Assembly (NCBI GenBank): GCA_030435675.1
Contig: CM059621.1
Span: forward strand, 15,252,001-15,316,000
From: Steinernema hermaphroditum
Lineage: Eukaryota; Nematoda; Chromadorea; Rhabditida; Steinernematidae
Direction of reading: 5' to 3'
DNA: 64,000 nt
This document shows, one piece after another, positions 53,601-64,000 of this stretch (positions are counted from its first letter, which is position 1; each line of letters opens with the position of its first letter). A program made the translations under genes and the position numbers. Below the pieces are notes generated by a model that searched no databases, was not told the origin of the DNA, and was given only the letters and a program-made list of their open reading frames with translations.

Positions 53601-56600
53601 ATCTTATCGCTCTGTTCTGCCTTCAGAGAACGACCAAAGGAGTTTCCTTCGACGGCACGTGTCCTCGATACCGTGACTTCCCTACCGCACTTCGCTCGCG
53701 TCTCCGTCGGTCCGAAGGGCGAAGTACCTCGAGAGATGAGTCACACGCATCTGGTTTGCTGGAAATGCTTCCGACTGATGCAATGGGTGGTACAAAAAGT
53801 GTAGCATTCATGGTGATCATTTTTGTAAGTCAACACGGGATTCGACTACGGTGGGACGCATTTATGGAGGAAGTCGCTTTTCTGAATCAACTCAGGACTA
53901 CGGTAGGAGTAGGATATTTGTTGGTGGACCTTAGCAAAGAACATCCAAACTGGAGTCATACCGTATCTCTGCTGTCAATTCGATGTCTACGCCTGTAGGT
54001 CCAAGGTACAAAGTCTTGCAGAATCGTCCTAGAAGCGTCCTCAACTCAATTGATTTGCAAAATCTGATCATCGGTCCGGTGAACAGGCACTTGTTCTTCT
54101 GATCTACGAATGATTTTCGAAGATTATCTGGTGCTGGAATAGAAGATCAAGGCCGACGGGACCACAGTGACGATCTGTGGTCAGTTCTGTACATCGACCA
54201 AGTTCATTAGTCTTCTCTGTGTCGCCAAGCAGAGCCATTGTACAACAAAGGGAAGCACGTGTTCCTTCCAAGGAAGTTCGCTTATCAGATCTGTTCCAAC
54301 AAAGGAGAAGTACCCCGAAGCGGTCTTGAAACGTCACGTGGGAAAGACAGTTTTATGAGAGGTGGCTGGGTTCCGGAGAGAGCGGAAAGTGAACCACTTA
54401 AGTCGATGACTATATTTCCACTGATATAGCGCTTTTTTTCCGGTTGGACAGGAAGTGAGGCATTCAATCGGAAAGCGTTTGTCACAGGAGTACTCCATGA
54501 TAGACACATTCCGGAGACACAGACTCGTAGGTGTCTATTTGCCGTTTCGTTCACGTGATCCTCCTCCACCACAATGTCCCTCATGAAACATTTAAATCCC
54601 GGACAGCTTCTGAGTGTGGCGCGTACTTTGCACCCCGACGGCGCTATATTGGGCGCACACGTGTCACAGCTGGAGGGGACCCTTATCGGCCTCTTTCAAC
54701 AAAGGAGCGCCGGTCTAGAGCACGTCACATGATAGCCTCTTTGTTCTACGTGCCAGCTCCGCTCAGTTCGATCCATTTCCGTACAGTTCTCTGCACACAA
54801 ACACTTAGAAGGGCTTTCCCGGAATCGCGGCAAACCTGTTCGGTTCCGATCGGTCGATTTGTAATTTTACGAACTTTGGTTTCGGCGACAAATCGCCTCC
54901 GAGAGGCGCCACGTGTCCCAACGGCGGAGGACGTAAACATCGGGGGACACGTGTGGGAACACGTTTGGCGGAAACGGGATTCGGCGTGCACGTGAAGGGC
55001 GTCGGGAAGGGAAAGCCGACGCGGCGACGTAAACGCCACGTGGAGACTGTTTTGCAGAAGGAAGTGTGCGGTGGACAGTACTTTGAACCCTTGAGTCCCC
55101 TTTTTTGACAAAAAACTGCGCGGCGAACACGTGTGTTTCGGAAAGATACGCAGCCTTCTTCGTGTCAGGACAGCACGTGCTGAGAAGGAAGAGGTCTTCT
55201 TAAGCAATAAGGGCACCGTAAACAGCTTTATGGTGACAATAAACTTCTCTCTTGTGCCTTCAACGTGTTTTTGTGGAAAGGGAACGCCGCAAACGTAAAC
55301 AATCCAGATCTCATCACGGGTCCTTCCTGTTTGAAAGCGAGAAACGTGTGTTTCCAAGAGTTCTCACCAATCGAGAAGTCGTAAATTTCCATTTCGTTCT
55401 ACAAGGTTCCGTCCACGAGAGTGTTCTACGTAAACAAGACCCAGCTGACGAGGTCGTCGTGCCTTCTTCGACATTGACGTGCACCCTTGGAGATCGCCGC
55501 GGGGTGCTTCCCCGTGATCCTTTATCTCAGGTCAAGTTGTGCATTCCATCTTAGAATTCGCCTACTTGGTGGAGGTGTAATGTCTCTTCGGTGGAAAGTT
55601 CCTGCACATGTTACTACAATCGACATGATCACTTCCGATCGACCTTCTTGTGACGTCTGTGGACCGACTTAGGATCAATGTACTCTGCTGGAGTCATCCG
55701 ATAAGCGGTTGTAGCACGTGTCTATCGGAGTGCTACGTCTCTCTCTCCAGCGGATTAGCGAAGAAGGTGTCAGGGTGCAAAGTACGTCGCTGGTCCGACT
55801 AAAGAGGCGAGCTCTTGAATCTTTAATGAGAGAATGTGCGCCGAGGGTGGTATGTTTCACGGGCATGAACAACTAGAAGTCTTGTGTTTGTGTCACGAAA
55901 AACAATGAAAAGATGCAGAATAAGTTAAGTTGGGTATTTTAAGGGATTTTGCATCTTTGTGTCTCTCCTATGTCTGCGTCGTAACTAAGATGCAAGGAGA
56001 AGAGGAAATGTGAAGGGCGGTTGCTGGAGAAGGAGGTTCTGACTCCTGCAGCGAGTCCTTCTGTGCTTATGTGAAGGACGTGATGGTGTTTGTCACTGAA
56101 ATAATCCGATAGCCGCACGTGTTTGGTGAAATGTGTTTGTGTTAAAGGTCGCTTTGAGGACAAAGTCCAGTCCGAAACCGTGCAAAGACACTTTCTGAAT
56201 ATTCAAAGAGAGAGAGTGTGTGTTGAGGGTTCACGTGAACGAGGCAAACAACAGGAGTCAACCAAGCTTTCGTGGACAAACAAACTTCTACCTTAAGCGA
56301 TCGCCGAGATGAATGGCTACACAGAAGAGGTGCTGTTAAAGGATTCGTTCAACTCAAAAAGACTGAACCTACAAAGATACCATTCTTGGTTGATGGCAAC
56401 AATTTGAAAAGCAAACTGAATAATACTGTTCATCCGATTTCAAAAATGGCAAAATCAAGTCACTTCGATGTTTTATTTAATTCCTTAGCTAAACCCATAA
56501 AGTGATTTGTATTGTTCATCCGGATGAGGTCCCTTCAAAAATCGAGTCATTTCGGATGTGCTTTGAGTGTGTTGAGGGATATCACGTGAACGAGGCAACG

Positions 56601-57720
56601 ACCTAGTCAGGAGTCTACTTCTTCCAAAGAATCGTCTGACAGTTACCTTGTTTGGAAGATAAGTATGGAAGTCAAGATCTTGTTTGCGTTGGACTATTTG
56701 ACTAAACCCATAAACTGAATCGTGTTGTTCGTCCAAAATCCTCGGTGGTCATTTCGGATGTGTTTTGATCCGTTTGCAGCAATCGATCAGCGCTGAATCG
56801 AAGAGAGACGAAGGCTGCAAACGTGGGGTAATTCCATTACCCACGGAGTGCCCTTTGTCACCCAAAAGGTGAGTACACCCTACAGAGATAAGTAAGTACC
56901 CATGTGTCGATTGCATCAATCTGCTGCAACGACCCCCTACCGTAATCCCGTTGCGTCCACATGAACGCCACGTTCGTTTGCATCACCCCGCCGGGTAACA
57001 AACAAACACGTGTGGCCGCGAGTGCGTTCAGGCCGGACGGACTTCGATCGGCGATGGAGGTAGCGGGTACTCTTGTCGCCTATAGAACCGCTCTCGGAAA
57101 AGAAAACACGGATGCAGGCGTAGACCTATCCTCAGCCTGGTGTAGAAGAGATGTTTCCAGGCTCCTGCAATGGATACCGTCTACATATAGGTTCTTTCCA
57201 TTCCTAGATGGAATGGCTGCTATGTCTTATATGTCCCTCCAAAGAACGTCTAAACTCCAAAGGAGAATCTTCCGTCGACATGTGCTCCTCGTCTCAGCGA
57301 TACCGTACCCCTGCCACTGGTGCAAAGGGCGAAGTACCCTTTCAGAGCGGTCTTCTCCGGCACAAATATTTGTCTCTACCGTAGCTAGGGGCACGAGAAG
57401 TGTAGCGCCGCCATGTGACGCCAGACGGCGGCGGGTCGAAGTGCGAAGAGTGTCTCCCACGGAGACCGCTTTAGGGCCAAACAGATTCACGTGATCGCCA
57501 CGGGAGTGGCTGAGGATTCCATTCGGCTTACGTAACGGAAGAAGGTTCCTGGGGAGACTAAAGAATGAATTAGTGTTTGTGATAAACACACTGGTTCTTT
57601 GCCCGGCCACCCAGGGCCGAGCACAGTCAACATGTTGATTAGACGATGGAACCCGTCTCTGTCACATGATTGATCGTAATAGGAAAACAACACGTGGCGG
57701 ATGTAGGCGACTGGAATCCA
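53600..57720. repeat. CACGTG-dense intergenic region
   Basis: Eighteen exact CACGTG hexamers lie between 53656 and 57696 (for example 54256, 54335, 54552, 54658, 54910, 54948, 54989, 55037, 55128, 55174, 55715, 56116, 56232, 56583, 57007, 57488), about one per 225 bp. They are rare in the first 53 kb. Some belong to a local direct repeat (GTGTTGAGGG..TCACGTGAACGAGGCAA at 56222 and 56572). A 177-codon frame at 56961-57494 has no domain. Confidence 0.6.
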
Positions 57721-60700
57721 AAGAGGAATGTACTGTTATTAGCCTAACGATGTTTGGAAGAGAATGTATCCGAGACAGAAGTCGTTTATGTCGTGCATCC
57801 GTTTATGAAACAGATCCAGAAACCAACAGCGTTTCGAGTACTACAATCCTATCTAATACGGCAATTAGGCAGCTGGCGTCACCGGTGAACAAAGACGCAA
57901 AATTTGTTTTCGGGCGCCGTCGAAATCTGAGAGACCCTTTAATCTCAAGATCCGTATTGTTCAACTTTCTTTACAAGGAGTCTATTTTTGAAACAAAGTC
58001 CTTCTGCCAATTAGACCATGATAATGTAATTGACAAAGCTTAGGTAATATAGTGTAGAGAAAAAAATATGCTAAAGTGAAGAGATACTGAAAAGAAGCGG
58101 AAAAATAATTGATATATAGTGTACGGTGCTGCTATGCAATGCGGTGATCAAAAATACGATAAGCAAATACTTTATTATTACTTGGCGGGTATAAATCTAA
58201 AGGAAAATAGATAGTTTGGTGAATAATTAGATACTTGGAAGTGTAATTTTACAAAAATTTGATTTTATAATAATATATAATTCTAATGGGGTGCGACAAC
58301 ATGTAATATGTTAGATTTCGTAAATAAATTCGTAAATTCGTATATAATTCTAATATCGTCAAACATTTCTCTTATGATCAGCTCTAGTCATATGTGCCTT
58401 GTCCACATGAAACAAAGTTCACTGGATAGTTAAGCGCCAAAAGCACACAAACTCCTTTGTTGCTGCGCATTCCACCAGCTGTCATGGCATTCATGTGCGC
58501 TATGTGAGGACCAAGGCCAGGCTGTACATGTCGACTCACGTGAATCGTGCAAACGTTGCAAGAGCAAAAATTGATCTCGGGACCGGAAAGATAACTTTTT
58601 GGAACCGTAAGGAAAGAAGTGTTTCCTTTTTATCACGCTCTGATAACAAGATGTGGACATTCTTCACATTTTACGGTCGAGCTTGATACACTAAATGGTT
58701 TCATTTCAAAGTACGTTCACATGATCAGCAGTTCAAAAGAGAACAAAGCAAATGGAAAATATCGGATCAGAGACATATTTTCGAATTTAAGCCCACTTTG
58801 CGACTTATGAGTCCGTGTTCCGCCTTTGGCATAGGTGTATAATGTCTAGAACCCATATTGTTGCATAGAGCGTTTGGTTCAATCAAAGTTGCATTGAAAG
58901 CAATGATTTTTTAATGAACTTTCCAAACACATATGTGGTCCTAGGTGGCCATGTAGAAACTGTCTATTTTTGTTATTCTTCTTACGCACTGCTGCAAATC
59001 CCACTACGGTCCTGCGAGCCAGCGTTTTGTGCCTTTGAAATTCACCTTGATGCAAAGGGTTTAACAGTTGAGAAAATGAGCGTAAAACGCATGAAATATG
59101 CGAACCTCGCAGCGCTGCTGCGAACTCATTGACAAAACAAAAATGACTGCTAGATGGAGAGCTCGGTATTCAAAACAATAAATTATATCCAATGCATAAA
59201 ATTTCCAAATAGATGTATAGCTGCAGGTGGCCATGTAGATACGGTCCATTTTTTCTTATGTCTCCTGATGCAAAAGTGGCAAATTGATTAGTCTGTTTGG
59301 AGATGGAAGTGAATGCGGCGAATTTAAAGCATGTCATAAGCATTTCACTGCCGGCTCAAAAGTCTCGAATAAGTCGAGACTGTCTATCGTATGCATCGAT
59401 ATGTCTGTGTACTTATGCACCCCACAGACCCAGCGATTCCAATCACATGCTTTCCATCTACACCGAACAAAGTCCATCCGATCGGAGAGCGACAGAAACA
59501 CGCAGATTTGTTTGTTGCCAGGAGTTTCCGGTTCTCATGATGTTCATGCGCGCAACTTTGGGACTCAGCGGAGCCGAAGAGCAGTTCACGTGAATGGTGC
59601 ACATTTTGTAAGAGGAAGGAAAATGTTTGAATGTCTTGGGTGCAAAAATGAGAGATTCATCGTTATCAGTGGATGATGGCTTCTTTAATCATTCTATGGT
59701 TTTGTTTGAAGTCATTAAACACTGACATCTCAATTTACGTCTCTGCGATCTACAGATAGGAATTGGAACTCCGTCGCAGATTGAGCGGTCAAAGTAACAT
59801 TTAAATCCGTAATTCCCAAGAGCTCGAAAGCTCAGAAACGTTGAAGCGAACATCCTATAAAATACTGGATTTTTGCATGATCTCCATCGGACATTTCCGA
59901 CAATTATTCTTCTTCTTCAATCCTATATTTAATTTAATCTTATAACCCGGACTTTAATTTTGTATTTTGTGTAAGCAAAAATTAAATGAAATTGAATTAA
60001 ATTTCGCTCGTCCAAATAAGAATAGACGGAAAAAAATGAGGGATGAACCGACCCCGACCGATTGCGAATGAAACGCGTTCACTCAAACGGCTCAAGTCAT
60101 ACTACTCCTCTAGCATTATGTCTGCTAGACCTGCCGTTTCTCCACAGTTGTTGAGTCAATTTTAGCCTATTTTTGAAATCATCAATCTTGGCAACGTCCA
60201 AAAATGCAACGAAAACAGTGCTGAAAGGCTTCATTTTGAAAAGCTTGAAAACTCAGAAACGTTGGAGCCAACGTTCTGTAAAATATTTCATTTTTGTGTG
60301 ATCTCCATCGGGGGTTTCCGATAATTATTCTTCTTCTTAAACGCTGTACTTATTCACTGTTTTTGAGTCAATTTTAGTCTATTTTGAGTGCACCAATCTT
60401 GTCGCCTGCAGGGATACTTGGCTCTTAGTGAGTAAACGACGCGAAAACGACGTTCAAAAATGCAACGGAGAGATGCACAACTGAAAAGCTTACAAAAATT
60501 ACATGCAATATGTTTTTGGCTTACGATCTCGACGGTCTTCCGATGGAAAGTAACGTGTCAAAAACAACAGTCAAAAATGCTTAAGAAAACAACGAAATGC
60601 TCAAATGTCCTCGGACGAAAATCAGCTTAGATCAGCTCCCAATATCCAAATGTTTTCTTAAACTGCAGGTACTTCTTTCCATCGTAATTTGCAATCGTGA

Positions 60701-61600
60701 TTCATCTGACATCACCGGGTCACCTTTTCTCCTTGGAAAAACCGTTTCCATCTATGGTTACCATTATGGTTGAAGAATCCATGGTTAAATAAAAGGTCTT
60801 GCTTTCAAAGGAAATCGAGTCTGAATCGAAAATCCAAAATGTCACATTAGTGTTGTTGTATCAGTGCACATGAAAGATTTTTAACCATTGATCATTGCGC
60901 AGATATAAAGAGCAAATCCCCATGATAGGTGGACACAAAGCAAAAGATGAGCCTTTGAATGAAGGGACTAAAAAATGCTTATAATTAACACCAAAAAATT
61001 GCCGATGTTTCAAGAAAAAAAGCTTTTTAGATAATGAGCCAAAACGCCTTGCAGTTGAAGATTTCTAAGGTATCAAATGGAAGCCATGTTATGACAAGCC
61101 ATGTGCCATGTTATGTAGGGAGCTACCCATTGCGGCTACATTGGGCTGGTGCTTTCAAAATGTCGTTTTTTCACTATTATATTTATGGGAATTGTATCTG
61201 ATTTTAGTTGGTTGAACTGGACTAGTTGTGGACTTCATGGCTCTATAGGTGAAAGAATTATCGACCTAGAAACTCTCTTACCAAGCTAGCTAGCGTCTTC
61301 TACACACTGTCTTCATTTGTTGGCTGCCAAATGACCACAGTGTGTAGTACACTGCTACAACTTCGACCGCTAAAGGTCGAAAAAAGATGAACAAAAGCGG
61401 CCAAGACTTTTATATGAAATCGGACTAAGCACTGGGATATCTCTTAAACAATCATATACACGCTATAAATTTTACATTTTTGAACGTTCCTGTACAGGAT
61501 TTTCGGACCTATTTGGCTCACTCAATTGTTTGGTGTGTGGACTCTAATAGTTCGAAATTTTCCGCGACATCAGACACATAAAACTTTTACGAGTGCAACA
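57720..61600. other. AT-rich intergenic with tandem duplications, no gene
   Basis: A segment with GGTGGCCATGTAGA.AC.GTC is duplicated about 280 bp apart (58944 and 59226). A segment with AACTCAGAAACGTTG.AGC..AC and TTCCGA.AATTATTCTTCTTCTT is duplicated about 415 bp apart (59830-59925 and 60245-60340). A lone mariner-type terminus (TTGGGCTGGTGCTTTCAAAA) is at 61141. No supported exon. Confidence 0.5.
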
Positions 61601-61614
61601 ACCATGTGCTGCAC

Positions 61615-61870
61615 CAGTTCCTCTCCCCGGAGAGCACATTTTGTGCCCAATTGATCATCGTCGACATCCTCCTAGTCTTGCAGAATTCAATTTGTCCCTC
61701 CGCGACGAGCACACGGCGTCCCCGTCGACGACGACGTGCGTCCTTTTCTTCTGAGAACGCGCGCGTAATCCGACTTTTTGCCGCGCCCTAATGCACGTTT
61801 TGTAAACGAATTTGCACGTTTGCAACGGCGACAGGCGTGCACACGTCGACGACGCCATGTGAATCGCAAA
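61615..61870. other. GC-rich CGACG island
   Basis: Contains CCCCGTCGACGACGACGTGCG and GTCGACGACGCC words in otherwise AT-rich DNA, matching the islands near 8.0 and 43.7 kb. Short frames on both strands, no domain. Confidence 0.35.
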
Positions 61871-62234
61871 TTAACGGATAAAGACGGAAGGCGATTAGCT
61901 AATGGGTCATTTGATGTGCTGTCGGAAGGTGAGAGGGAGAGGGGTGACAATACATAGAGAACTGAATAATGTACCTTACTGTATAGAGGACGAAAACCAT
62001 GACCTCCACGTCTGGAAGGCGATCTGGCGTTCGCCGTTGATAATCAAACGAGTTGGTGCGATAAGGGAGTTCCCAGAAAGGTCAATGGTACTTGATCTTT
62101 GATGCTACTTTTGATCATAGTCAATACAGTACTTATCCAGAGCAGTCTCCTCTTTTTTTTATGAGTCCACTTTATCACTGTCGGAAATCACTACCTTCTA
62201 CGACGGCCTTAGAGGATGCCGTTCTTCACGTGTC

Positions 62235-62500
62235 CCCTGCGGAAACTGCCGAAGAAGCTCTTTAACTCCGACGTCCGCGTCGCCACCCGAGTTGAAGACA
62301 GATGCACTGTGCTCCACCGTCATCGAAATTAGCTCTTCGCATCTCTGATCCCCGCGCACACTGATGGGATCGCCGTGCTCTACTCTGATGTGCCGAAGCC
62401 AGAAGAAGACCGGTGACTACGGAGTGACAATGTGTTTCTTGTGCATATATATGACGTCTCGCAAGGCGTAAGCCTTAGATACGAGAAATAAACTCGTAAA
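62235..62500. repeat. Dispersed repeat, copy 2 (inverse of 49.3 kb)
   Basis: Carries the blocks GAAGAAGCTCTTTAACTCCGACGTC, GGGATCGCCGTGCTCTACTCTG, ACTACGGAGTGACAATGTG, ATATATATGACGTCTCGCAAG and TACGAGAAATAAACTCGTA in the opposite order and strand to 49,318-49,575. The two copies are 12.9 kb apart. Confidence 0.75.
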
Positions 62501-64000
62501 CTCGGAAACTTTGCTCCCAGATGTTCTACGCTTTAAGCCACAGCGTCATTTCCAAGCTTTTCCTCTGATTACTACTGTAAGGAACGCATACACCTCTGTA
62601 TCACTACTATCGGAAACGGTCGGAAATGTTTTCGCAAATGTACTTCGATGCTTTCAGAATTTCTGAATTTTCTAATGGGTCATTTAATGGAAGCCTGGAA
62701 GGCGATCTGTTGGCCTGGGTGAAGAGGCAGATTGGCCGGGCGGTCTCGCCACGATTACCCTGAGGACCCCAAAATGCCTTGGGCAGCAGTTTGGCCTTGC
62801 TTTCGAAGTGTCTGTGTGGTTCATTTGTCGGGCTCGGTCGAAGCGACATATGGATCATGATCGCTAAAATCCTTATGAATTTCGAACTCAGAAGACATCG
62901 CTGATCGTTGTGGTAAAAGTGTTTTTCACCATTTCGGAGACAGAAAATTCAGAATTTCTGGAAACATGAAGTACATTCGCGAAAACAAGTAGAGGAAAAC
63001 TTCGAAAACATTGGGGGTACTTACTACAGGGTACTTTTGTACTTATGTTGTGTTCTTGCTGTGTTATGCAGAAAGATAGATTGCTTTTCTAGGCTTTTAC
63101 TACGCTCCTCACTTTTTGTATTTTGACTTCATATTTAGGACGTGCATTATTCTACAAAGTATCGATCAAAAGGAGTCAAAAATGAACTTTACTGATTTTT
63201 GCCAATATGACCACTCTCACAGAAGTTTACATCAAGTCTTTTGCAAAGCATTCAATAGCGATACCGGTCGGTTTTCGTTCTCTTTTACAATTTTTGAAAC
63301 TTCGCTATGGACTTCAAGCTGTGAGAAACAAATTTTAATTTAAATTTCATTCAATTCTTTCTCGAAGCAAAAATCTCACCTCGAAATTGAATACTAATAT
63401 ATCTATAGTATTTTATAGCCACTAAAAACGCCGTTTTCTCGGAACCTGTTCACTCATTCGGTCTGATCCTATTTTCGCTTCAAAGCACATTATAGTCTTG
63501 GATATAGACTCATGAAGCTCCCAAATCCAGTCGTAAGACTCAATGAAACTGGATAAAGGTGAATAATAATCTCCGAAAAGAGGTCTGATTGAAAATGATC
63601 TCTGAACTGGGTCAACTTATCATAATTCCATATGCTTAAGGATTAAGCATTGCATTCATGGTATGATTTTCTTGTGAAACCACGCGCATACATTTTGTAT
63701 ATCTTTTAAGCTTACTTTTAAACAGCCAAATGCATGCTGGAACAAATCTGTTTTCATTGAATTTTTGAACATCGTACAATCCTTAACTGATTGGTGCCAA
63801 TTTGCTTTTTTTGTGAAACCACGCTCACGTTTTATTTTACAATTGGGCACATTACCAAATGCCTAGGAGACGCAGTTCCAAAATATACTGGAAGGAATAT
63901 CATTTTACTTAATTTTTGAGTTCTACATGGTTTTGCAAATAAACAGTCTTTTTGAGGCAATTGTCGATGACACATCTGCTCCTATCTTGGATAATTCTCT
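62500..64000. other. Intergenic to window end, no gene seen
   Basis: A TAATGGGTCATTT.ATG phrase with GGAAGGCGATCTG downstream occurs at 61901-62030 and again at 62673-62712, so another diverged duplication is present. A minus-strand 83-codon frame at 62607-62858 lies over it and has no domain. The last kilobase is AT-rich with nothing recognised. Confidence 0.45.

Noticed and set aside
56961..57494. 177-codon plus-strand open frame
   Set aside because: No recognisable domain, no trans-splice or splice signals, mixed codon use, and it lies among repeats.

Overview
This window looks like a nuclear chromosome segment from a rhabditid-type nematode. Most introns are about 40-50 nt with GT..(T)TTCAG/TTTAG borders. 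Many first exons begin directly after an intron-like TTTCAG/TTTTAG acceptor with no upstream exon, which suggests spliced-leader trans-splicing. The gene content also fits: SH2 tyrosine kinases, a BTB protein, a nuclear-receptor ligand-binding fragment and a JNK-type kinase paralogue. The genus cannot be named from the sequence alone. I assembled exons by hand from reading frame, splice borders and phase; every multi-exon model below keeps frame through all junctions, but none has transcript support.

Layout. 1-14,030 is gene-poor: several short GC-rich CGACG-rich islands, a degenerate tandem array (4.55-5.93 kb), a three-copy dispersed repeat, a foldback element (10.77-11.15 kb) and many AGAC/GTCT palindromes. 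14.0-41.4 kb is gene-dense. In order it holds: a decayed nuclear-receptor ligand-binding domain (+); an unrecognised 542-aa protein (-); an eIF3m-like C-terminal protein followed closely by a Ser-rich protein (+, operon-like); NAP1 (-); a protein made of an internal tandem duplication (-); a truncated JNK-type pseudokinase (-); a secreted Cys-rich protein (-); a 739-aa membrane/coiled-coil protein (-); an inverted repeat carrying a DDE transposase remnant; a Lon-like protein that has lost its protease residues (-); a BTB protein (+); a protein with four LWR..FW..LWR repeats (-); a divergent pair of tyrosine kinases; and a Rubicon-type zinc-domain protein (-). 41.4-64 kb is again gene-poor: a 203-bp foldback element, one tRNA-Glu(TTC), three mariner-type non-autonomous elements (two of them abutting), decayed tandem Lon fragments, a dispersed repeat present in inverted orientation at 49.3 and 62.2 kb, and a 4-kb stretch very dense in CACGTG.

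Functional themes. The gene-dense core mixes conserved housekeeping genes (NAP1 histone chaperone, Rubicon-type autophagy/endosome regulator) with paralogues that have lost catalytic residues or whole domains (Lon-like, JNK-like, eIF3m C-terminus, nuclear receptor). That pattern is typical of duplicated, fast-evolving arm regions of nematode chromosomes. The strongest candidates for new biology are the single-exon Lon-like ATPase without a protease dyad, the four-repeat LWR protein, the recently duplicated 233-aa protein, and a 29-nt intron in the SH2 kinase.
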